A DNA stretch of 64,000 nucleotides from Adiantum capillus-veneris (taxonomy: Eukaryota > Streptophyta > Polypodiopsida > Polypodiales > Pteridaceae), in assembly GCA_014529385.2 (NCBI GenBank), contig CM043969.1, positions 24,815,946 through 24,879,945 of the forward strand, written 5' to 3'. Positions 55,477 to 64,000 of the stretch are shown piece after piece. Both the position numbers and the translations under genes were made by a program. The first letter of the stretch is position 1. Each line of letters begins with the position of its first letter. The notes under the pieces are model-generated. The model was not told where the DNA came from and searched no databases. It was given only the letters and a program-made list of their open reading frames with translations.

Positions 55477-57000
55477 ATCTCCCACTTAAAGGCCAATGCG
55501 ATCATAAGTGGCGAGATTAAAGTTAGTATGTACAATCGCGAAGTACGACAATAGCTTCATCCTTCTACAAATGTGTTCACCCTACATCCATTAACTCAAT
55601 GCAATGTGAAAATTGCTCCATAGTTTTTTTATAAGAGCATCCACTTGGTTTTCATTGGTGTGGGCCTTAAGCCCCAACAATCGCTTATCCATCAATGCAT
55701 TTCAAATGAGATGATACCTCATCTCAATGTGCTTTGACTTGGAGTGAAACACGAGATGCATTACCAAAGCAAAGACACTCTGAATATCAAAATGCAAAAC
55801 TAGAACTTGATGAATTTCTAAGTCTCCCTAAGATGTGCTAGCCATATAGCTTCCTTGTTTGCATCTAACGTCGCAAAATACTCAACCTCTATAGTAAAAG
55901 AAGAGATTAAATTCTAGAGAGATGACCTCCAAGAAATGGTTGTCTTGCAAATAGGAACATGTAGCCAGATATAGAGCTCCTACTACCTTTGCAACCCGCA
56001 TAATCTGCATCCATGTAACCAACCATAGATACATCTCTATAGTGCTTACTAAAGCGTAAGCACTTGCTCGTTGTACCCTTCAAGTACTTGAGTATGTGTT
56101 TCACTGCTATCAAATGCTTATTGCAAGGATCAATCATCTATCACTAACCACTCCCACTACAAATGCAATGTATGACCTCGTTGCTACCATAGAATATATG
56201 AGGTTGCCTACAACTAAAGAACATGGCACATTTATTATTTTTTCTTTCTCAGCATTTGACTTGGAAGAATTTTCCTTGCTTAGTTTCAAATGTGACGGTA
56301 GTGGGATACTCGCTGCCCCTCCCCCCGGGTGGATATTGAAATGGTGCAAGACCTTGTGGATATAAGATTCTTGAGACAACTCAAGAACATAGCTTTCTTG
56401 TCTCTCGATGCACATAACAAGTAAATGATTTTCTTCTCCCAAATCCTTCATAGCAAAGTTTTTAGTCACCATTTGCTTCAATTTGACAATCTCCTTAGTG
56501 GAGTTTCTTGCAATTAACATGTCATCTACACATAAGATGAAAATAAGCAACGAATCGGTACTAAGTTTTTGTGTCATAAATCCTTCTGAACCCATGGGTC
56601 CTCGTAAAGTATCAAACACGGGAAGCTTTCATCGCTGCTTGAACCCCTTAGCAACCAATCTAGCTCCGCTACTTAGGCTTAGGGTCCTCAGATGTAAAAT
56701 TCTTCTTGTAAATCTGTTTGCAAGATAAGACCTGCTTGCCTTTTGGAAACTCAACTAAGTCCCATGTCTCCTTATTGACAATCGAGTCATACTCTAATTG
56801 CATGGCATACTCCCACTTGACGTTGTCATCCATTTGCATGGGTTTTTTGTACCAAGATGGCTCACCATAGTCAGTGACCATGAAAAAGTCCAACCTTGGT
56901 GTACGCTTTGCCGTACATGTCGAAGCTGGGAACTTGTCTGTGCACTGTATGCAAGCCTCGAAAGGCTGTAAACACACAACTAGAAGATCCTAGCAAGCTC
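55477..57000 (-). pseudogene. Ty1/copia RT-RNase H fragment with polypurine tract
   Basis: Minus strand from about 56977. RT start: KWEYAMQLEYDSIVNKETWD, LVEFPKGKQVLSCKQIYKK. A deletion removes the middle of RT. It resumes MGSEGFMTQKLSTDSLLIFI, the catalytic box CVDDMLIA (about 56530), FAMKDLGE. RNase H side: KYLKGTTSKCLRFSK, then SMVGYMDADYAGCKGSRSSI (about 56020) and EVEYFATLDANKEAIWLA (about 55870). The 3 prime end has SKHIEMRYHLI and the polypurine tract at 55477-55488. Several frame breaks. The spacing between RT start and RT box is too short, showing the deletion. Confidence 0.7.
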
Positions 57001-57129
57001 AAAGGGTCAGGGGTGTGTCACTCATTGCTCAATGCTTCCGTCGTGAAGGATCCTGTGCTGCGAAGAAGGAGCCATCGCCGATGCCACGCTCAACCGCCTC
57101 ACCGCCACCGATGCCGCCGCAATGCTCGA

Positions 57130-57225
<96 letters not shown>

Positions 57226-57236
57226 GTATGCGCGCG

Positions 57237-57303
<67 letters not shown>

Positions 57304-57596
57304 GAGCACACAAAGGAGAAGGAGACAGAGATGGAGGAAGATTACTTTTTAGCTTACACCTCAGAGAATGAGAATTTTTAGGTCAAATGGACCTTTTATA
57401 AGAGTTTGGCCCATTCACACATGGGCGCCCACAGTGGTCGGTCGTTGCTAAACTACTGTAAAATAAGATAAGTGGTGCGTCTCTCATTGGTGATCACCTA
57501 CACAGCTATTGGACCGATTGGCCTGGTCCATGACTCAATCAAATAAATAAGATGCATCCGCCGTCAAAGGTGATAGGGTGTCTGTGAGGATTAACA
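57000..57596 (-). repeat. Probable LTR with CA/CT microsatellites and TATA box
   Basis: On the minus strand TGTTAATCCTCAC starts at 57596 right after a C/T-rich strand complement of AGGAAGGGGGGCA (57597-57610), a polypurine tract. A TATA box TATAAAAGGT reads at 57391-57400. The right part contains CA (57130-57185), CT (57186-57221) and CA (57240-57300) runs. The far end is uncertain. Confidence 0.5.
57130..57301. repeat. Composite CA-CT-CA microsatellite
   Basis: Two CA runs separated by a CT run and a short CGCGCGCG-containing spacer (57222-57239). Confidence 0.95.
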
Positions 57597-57861
57597 TGCC
57601 CCCCTTCCTGATGTAGATTCCGTCCTCAGAAGCTATTGAGATGAAGCCTATTCGTCGAGGTGGAAGAGCATTCAAGATTGAATGTCCTTAGTCTTGTTTA
57701 ATCATTGCAAAATCAACCAAAATTGGCACAGTAACTGCATTCTCATATATAATAAAAAAGCATATGCAGTTGTAGGCAGATAAATTGATTGGTAACAGAA
57801 TATTAAACAATTTGTCAGCAAAATAAACATCAAATTGTAATATAATCAAACGCATAAATAA
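57597..57861. other. Gypsy 3 prime end with polypurine tract; RT-integrase part missing
   Basis: The polypurine tract is at 57597-57610. Between it and the RT end at 57862 there is no RNase H or integrase, so the element is internally deleted. Confidence 0.5.
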
Positions 57862-60800
57862 TTATAAATGATGTAATGATAGATGTTCTATCCAAGAATA
57901 ATAAACACAAAGGTCATCTAAGAAAGCTTCGCAAAACTCCCTCAAATATTCTCTAAAAGTGGTGTTTATTACTCTTTGGAAGGTAGTAGGAGCATTGGTT
58001 AAGCCAAAAGCCATAACACGAAATGGGAACACTCCAAATTCACTTATAAAAGCCGTTTTAGCTTGGTCCTCTAGTGAAATTGTGATTTGATTGTATCGAG
58101 AGTACCCATCCAAAAAGCTATAAGCTTCCTTTCTTGCAACTCTTTCAAGCACATGTTCTGAATATGGCAAGGGGTAATGGTCCCTCCTAGTGGCGGCATT
58201 GAACTTCTTGAGATCCACGCACACGCTGAGTTTGCCATTCTTTTTTGGCACAATCACTATTGGAGACACCCATTCTAAATGCTCAATAGGATATATGAAT
58301 CCGCATTTGACAAGCTTTTCAATCTCTTCTTGAACAATCTTTGCATAGTTAGGATTCATTGGGTAGGGTCGTTGCTGGACTCGTTTTGCCATGCTATTTA
58401 TGGGAATTGTGTATTGCACCACGGAAGGTGGAACACCTTTCATATCATGATATGTCTAGACAAACATATCCTTGAATCCCTTGAGAAGTTCTTTAAGTAC
58501 ATACTCCTAAGTCTTTGTCAGATCTTGGGCAATGAAAACAGGTTTGGACTCTTCTCCTGGGTCTGCTAACTCTATCTCGTTAACTATCGCTGGATCGTCA
58601 TAGACTCCATTGCTTCCATCGATATGTTTTCTTTGATCCTTTGTATACACAACCTTACGCTCCTCCATGGTGGAGGATTGAAATGATCAGGTGCAGGGTG
58701 TAAGTCTGTGGGGTCTTGTTGTTCTGTGGACTGTGATTTCACTTCTGCTTCCTTTTGTTGTTGAGCTAAATCTCTATTTTGTCGTCTCCTTACGGTACGG
58801 CTCAACTTTGGCTTCTCTGTAGCCTCTAGCTGTGCGATGTCAACGGGTTGTGGACTACACCACATAATGCTTTGAAGGTATTCACCCCAGTTATCTACCA
58901 AGTTTCGATGAGCATCACATGCCCCTATAAAATTAAGCCGGTAGATTTCTCTTCATTTATTCTAGCATGCACATTTGCTCGATATCATCACGTCTTACAT
59001 CTCTCACTCTTCTTGTCTAATTTTTGATTACGACCGCTCTCTAGTGAAGAGCTAGTAAATGAATTGCTACTTGTGTCTTTTTCTCTCCTGGATAGATTGT
59101 CATCTAGGGTACCACTGGGGCTTGAATGGTTTGTCCCCACATTTGCACTAAGATTTAACTCAGATTCTTCGTCCTCAGAGTCAATTTCAAATGATGATTT
59201 TGACTCCGAATCGTGTAGGCTATAGTCTTGTGAGACACTACTGGTTCCAATGTCAGTCAAGCCTTCATCCTGTAGGTCATCAGAAGATATATGCATTGCT
59301 TCTAGCATATTTAAGGGCACGAGTTGTGGCATTTCATCCCCCTCAGGTGTTACCCAGGTTGTCCCCCTATTTCCCCAAGTGTCTATGGTTGCTACTAGGT
59401 GGACCCAACCCACATTGTCAGACTCAGTCATCCCAGGTAGAACATCCATATAAGGAGAATCTTCCCCAACATCAATGTCCATTTTACATGTGTAACAAGA
59501 GTGAAGTGCCGTGTCAGATTTATGATCAATTATAAATTTGTTTCCTAGAGGATGTGCTCGAACAGTTACAAGATCTACAACACCATATTAAAGAGTTTGA
59601 GACTTTATATGTAATTTGGGAATCACCAATGTCTTGAAGATTTGTCCATATGGACAAATCTCAAACTATTTATTAAGAGCAAAGCCTTCCACAAGGTAGT
59701 ACTTGAAAAGATCTTCCAAGCCATTCCTCTCAAAACTTTGGCTCAGATTTGACCATGTGGTCAAATCTTAAGCTCTTGTTAAAAGTGGGAATTGGGAAAC
59801 TCCCAGATTCACTAATATGATGCTCTACTTAAATAACAGAGTCTTGGAACTGCAATTAGACATGGTTTTTAGACCAGTCATGCACCATTTTTGATTCCCT
59901 CATGAAAAGGACGTCCTAAGATTATCTCAAATAACATAGTGTGCTTGGAGAAATCCATAACAGTGAAGGTATTCCTTATTTTGTGTCCAAAGACCTTGAT
60001 CTTGAGATCTTCTAGCATCCCAATAGGTTTAACAATAGTCCCATTGGCCATCTTTACTACTATGTTTGTGGTCCCAAGGTGAGGTCTTCCCATAGTTTCC
60101 CAACAATTTTTAGTCACAATGCTGACCCCAGCATCACCCCATCAAGGATTCACTTCACAGTTAATCCCTTGGTAGTGATTGATATGGTCGCATTGGATTC
60201 ATCGCCCTCAAAGTATTGTTCCAAATTGTTATAAGGTATTTCTAAAACAGAGTTCTCATCTAGGTTGGGTTGTGGATCTAAGTGTTCCTCCTCTATTGCC
60301 ATCTCCCTAGCTCCATCCATCTGTGAAAATTGTGGTAGCCCGACTTTTAGTTCTGCATTGAGGAAAGCTCGAAGAGCTAAGAATAGCTCGGGGTCTCCAT
60401 ATAGTTTGGACATGATGGTGGTTCTAACTTCTGAAGCCATGAAATCCATCAATTTGGTAATATTTAGCAGTACCTTTTGGGCTTCAGTCCCTTGATGCGG
60501 GGAAGATGGGATCTCCATTTCTTGGATAGGTTCAGGTAGTCCCTCTGTAAACATTCTCTCCAACAAGAAGTGAGTACACCCACTTTCCCATGACTTCAAG
60601 TCACTTTCTTCTTGGATGACACTAGGTATGGCCAGGGGTCTATGGCTAGGGGTCTATGGACTTTGTGAGGTTGTTGTTGCATAGGAACATTGTGTCTGTA
60701 ATCTGGATCCGCCTAGGTGCTGGCTCTAGATCCCTTTGGGTCTCTTCTATCAAACTCATTAAGTGCCTGACTCGCTCGATCTCCTCTGTAGGGTATGGGT

Positions 60801-63800
60801 AAGTTCCTATCTTCTTTTTGTGTCCTGGCCATTGTGGCTCATGACGATCTTCCTTGTTGGTTTCTTTCCTGGTGGTCGTTTTGCTCTCCATGGTTTCACC
60901 TAAATCAGAATCCTCTTTAGTGTCGCTCATATATACGTGGTCGTCATCAGTCCCTATGTTGGTCTTTGAACTGGGTTCTGACTTTGTTGCTATTTGCTAT
61001 CTCTTCCTTCGTGTTTTCTTCTTCTTCTGAGATTGGGCAATTGATGTCGTGTCTCTTTCCTCAAGAATATAATTTTGTTTTTGGAGCATCGATCGTGTGA
61101 GTACATTTATTGGTACCACATGTGTACTTTGTGATGGCTCCTCGATAACCTCAATCAAGTTTAATGGCGTGATCTTTGGTGCATTTGGATTATTTTAACA
61201 TGGGGCAATCAAATGATCTATGCCACATCAATTAGACATGAGTGTTGGCATTGTAAACGTGCTTGCTTGACTGGTTTGCATTAGTATAGCATTCTTTTGT
61301 AGCCTAATAGGACACTCGCCTACACGATCTGGACCTCCACACTCGTAGCATTGAAAAGGTGGTCTCTTGGTAGTGTAATTGATATTTTGGCCTCTTGCTG
61401 CAAGAGCAACTACTTGATAGAAAGGTTTGACTTGTTACCAATAGTCCTCCATGTATTATTGTGGACTTTCTTCAAGTGCATCAATCCCATAGGCAATATT
61501 AGTCTACATCTTTCTCACAACCTTCCAAACCAACAATAGATGACTCACAACCCACTTGATTCATAGAAGTGATTCTTGAATGTGGTGGTTGTGGTCCTAG
61601 CACTGAAGGTGGTAAGGGTGTTATTTGAACAACATTTTGGGCCCTAGGGACCATGTGTTGTGACGTTTGTTCAAGAGTTGGGGCTAGCATCAATGCAGGC
61701 AGTTGAGGTGTGTCCGTCCATGCTAGGGTTGGTCTATTGGCCATTGCGCGCTTAAATATATGCAATCCTTGGGTTGATGACCATACCTCCCAGAGGCATT
61801 GCAATTCCCATTAAATTTTACTCTACGTAGGACATTCATTGGTACTATGCGGACCATAGTAAACTGAGAACCATTGTTGCTCCCTTCTTGGATACATATG
61901 ATTGTTTTGTGGAGCATGATTGTCTCTAAGACTCTCTTGAATGGCCTTGGTGAGGTTTGCTAAAGTCATCTCAGATATCTTTGGCTCCTTAGCAATAGGC
62001 TTTAGGGTCATTGGCTGATGCCCCGATGGTTGCTAGTTAGTAGATTTAGGCTCAATAGACACTCTTTCTCCCTGATACATTAAATTATCCTCCAATTGGA
62101 TCGTATTGGTGGTGACTGCTTCCCAAGTGGCGATACCTCTAATGACTAGGCCATTGTAGATATCCTCATGTCATTATCCCCTGATGAATCTTTCAAGCAA
62201 TTGGTTATTATTGAAGCGCTCATTTGGATTACAACGAGAATTCAAATGCTTCAAGCAACTAATAAAGTATCTCACTGATTCCCCTTCCTCTTGTTAGGCT
62301 TTCTGGAGCTGAGACACTACACCCCAAAGTACGCCCTCTCGTATGTACTCTTTCAAGATTAGTCTTCTAAGAGTAGGGTAAATCGTTTTTTCTTCCACCC
62401 TTAGGGTTATATACCAATCCCCAGCCTTCCCACTTAAGGTTAGGCTTAAAGCATTACTCTTATGCAGGTCATTGTGTTCTACTAGAGAATCACATATTTG
62501 TTCAAACACTTTGATATGCTTCCTCACATCCCCGTCTCCACTAAATTTTTGTGTGAGCTTGACTATTTGTACTGCCTTACTTCTAGGCTCCCTATTAGGT
62601 GTGTTACACATATTCTCAACAATAGATCGACCGATAGCTTCAGCAAACGTTGCCAAGTCACCTAAGTGAGCAAGCATCGTGGGTGAAGGCGCTCCAGAGA
62701 CTACATGTGGAGTAGGTATTGGCATTGTGCTTGGCACATAGAAAGCCCTTGGGTTCCAAGTTTGGTACGGTGTTGTGCCATGTAGCGGCCCAAAGTTCAT
62801 ATGTGTGGCCCTAGGCATAGCAGACATTGGATGTGACATGCTAATGCTAGCCGGTATGGTCCCATTGAAAAAAGAGTTTGAGTGTTGTGGTTGTGGATCA
62901 TAAGTTGTTGAAACAATGGGAGGGGTAGGAGCTATATGAGTACGAGGACCTATAGGTGAATATGATTGATACACACTTGTAGGTATTGCCGGCATTGAGC
63001 TACCATGTAGTGGTGCTTTACTAACAAATGAGGTCCATGGTCTGTTCCTTGGCATACCCATCACTGGGGTAGCCATGGTGTCATCAAAAGAAAGATGAGC
63101 TAGACTTGGAAAGGTAAAGCTATCACTTGTGGGCTCAGATTGTACTGAGACCCCTAGCAAAAAAACATATGGAGGATCCATCGGACTCACCAAGGGAGTC
63201 TCCATTTGTGATAAGGTTGGTTGTTTAGCCTTCCCTGTATCCAAGAATCTCATGAGACCCGTTGAAGGCATGTGGATCCCCTTATTCTGTCTCTCTAGCT
63301 CAATAACCCTATGGATGACCTCACAAACTCTTTGTTGTTGATCCTCTACACTAGTAGCACCCATTGTGGATTGTAGGATATCTAACCAATCCACGTGATA
63401 GGTGTGACATGTGTATAGGTTGGTTAGAGTCTCCATTTGTAGTTAATACTCTCAGTTTTTGTTTAGAAATGCTCCATCTAGGATTGAGGTGCTAGGGGTG
63501 TCCTTTGAACTAGATGCAATGTGGCTCTCTATGGGTTGACCCTTAGTGGTCGCTAATTTAGGAGCACTCGATTGCTCGCCTAGCATGGATGTTGAGATAG
63601 GGGCTTTTGCTTTTAACTCTCTTCGTTGCTATGCCCTATGTAAGCTCTCGTCTTCCTTTTTCCTTGCTCCCAAGGATATATCGCTCAACCTCTTGCACTT
63701 AGGCAAGGCTTCTCCCATCAGGTAGTATAACCTCGGAGGGGAATAGCATTGAAGAGTCAGGGGGTGCAATGAATGGAGTATTCATGTGCACACTCTCCAG

Positions 63801-63986
63801 GAGTATGGGGTCTACGTTGGTCATGAATGGAAAATTTACTTCTCCACCCCCCTCATTTATATCGTTAGATCTATGTTCGGAGTGAGTGGCTCTACTAAAG
63901 GTTTCCTTCAAGTGGCTAAGCACGCTTGGCCTGGACCGTGGGCCCATGTCATGCATGTCTTGGCTTGAGCTATCGAGATTAGGCAT
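57862..63986 (-). pseudogene. Decayed Ty3/gypsy gag-protease-RT, continuing past the window
   Basis: All on the minus strand. Gag-like part: 63986-63699 and 63436-62294 (Pro/Ser-rich repeats followed by KLTQKFSGDGDVRKHIKVFE and LSLTLSGKAGDWYITLRVEE, a gag core). A Cys/His knuckle, CNASGRYGHQPKDC, follows at about 61815-61770. Protease start at about 60145: DAGVSIVTKNCWETMG, then ILGRPFHEGI (about 59905). RT at 58443-57862: VSPIVIVPKKNGKLSVCVDL, SFLDGYSRYNQITISLEDQA, MAFGLTNAPTTFQRVI and the catalytic AFLDDLCVYYSW (F-L-D-D). RNase H and integrase are absent. Interval frames at 60930-60646, 60599-60150 and 59482-58584 are retroelement linker, Asp/Glu-rich in part. Stops and shifts throughout. 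The window end (64000) cuts the 5 prime side. Confidence 0.75.
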
Positions 63987-64000
63987 CGGGTAACCCTCCA
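63987..64000. other. Window edge
   Basis: Too short to judge; continues upstream of the gag-like frame. Confidence 0.5.

Noticed and set aside
56896-57381. Thr-His and Ser-Leu repeat frames at the CA/CT microsatellites
   Set aside because: Simple-repeat translation; no conserved domain.

Overview
This window is plant nuclear DNA. The evidence is a spliced multi-exon KH-domain gene with GT-AG introns, long AG/CT, CA and TA microsatellites, Ty3/gypsy chromodomain-type and Ty1/copia LTR retrotransposons primed by initiator tRNA-Met, and L1-type LINEs with a plant zf-RVT tail. I cannot name the species. A repeat-rich vascular plant genome (fern, lycophyte or gymnosperm style) is a low-confidence guess. 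I saw no prokaryotic operon structure, CRISPR array, rRNA or tRNA gene.

Layout. 1-1.4 kb is unrecognised. 1.39-3.13 kb is a decayed minus-strand LINE. 3.13-20.82 kb is a Ty3/gypsy chromovirus array in the order pol remnant, LTR, gag/protease, LTR, gag-pol, LTR. Two opposite-orientation solo LTRs of the same family are inserted in it (4495-6325 and 11365-12944). From about 21.64 to 38.15 kb one L1-type LINE lies on the minus strand and is broken twice. A young copia element (23128-28305, 5-bp target duplication, LTRs differing at 2 of 227 positions, one in-frame stop) splits its RT region. A 6.6-kb block (about 30.4-37.04 kb) splits its endonuclease. That block holds dense microsatellites, a large imperfect foldback, and what looks like a minus-strand promoter with two tandem 11-codon first exons.

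The one confident cellular gene is a five-KH RNA-binding protein gene of the HEN4/RCF3 type on the plus strand (38542-48337, seven coding exons, about 816 codons). All coding exon junctions keep frame. Intron 1 is 6.9 kb and full of repeats and gypsy fragments. Intron 2 uses a GC donor. The LINE ORF1 start lies only about 400 bp upstream in divergent orientation.

Downstream (48.3-64 kb) are intergenic repeats, a very decayed copia copy (52.6-54.7 kb), a second copia copy with a recognisable polypurine tract (55.48-57.0 kb), an LTR with microsatellites (about 57.0-57.6 kb), and a decayed gypsy gag-protease-RT region (57.86-63.99 kb) running off the window end. All of these are on the minus strand.

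Most of the window is therefore nested retrotransposon sequence around one conserved gene. The best candidate for something undescribed is the duplicated promoter/first-exon arrangement at 35.48-35.92 kb.
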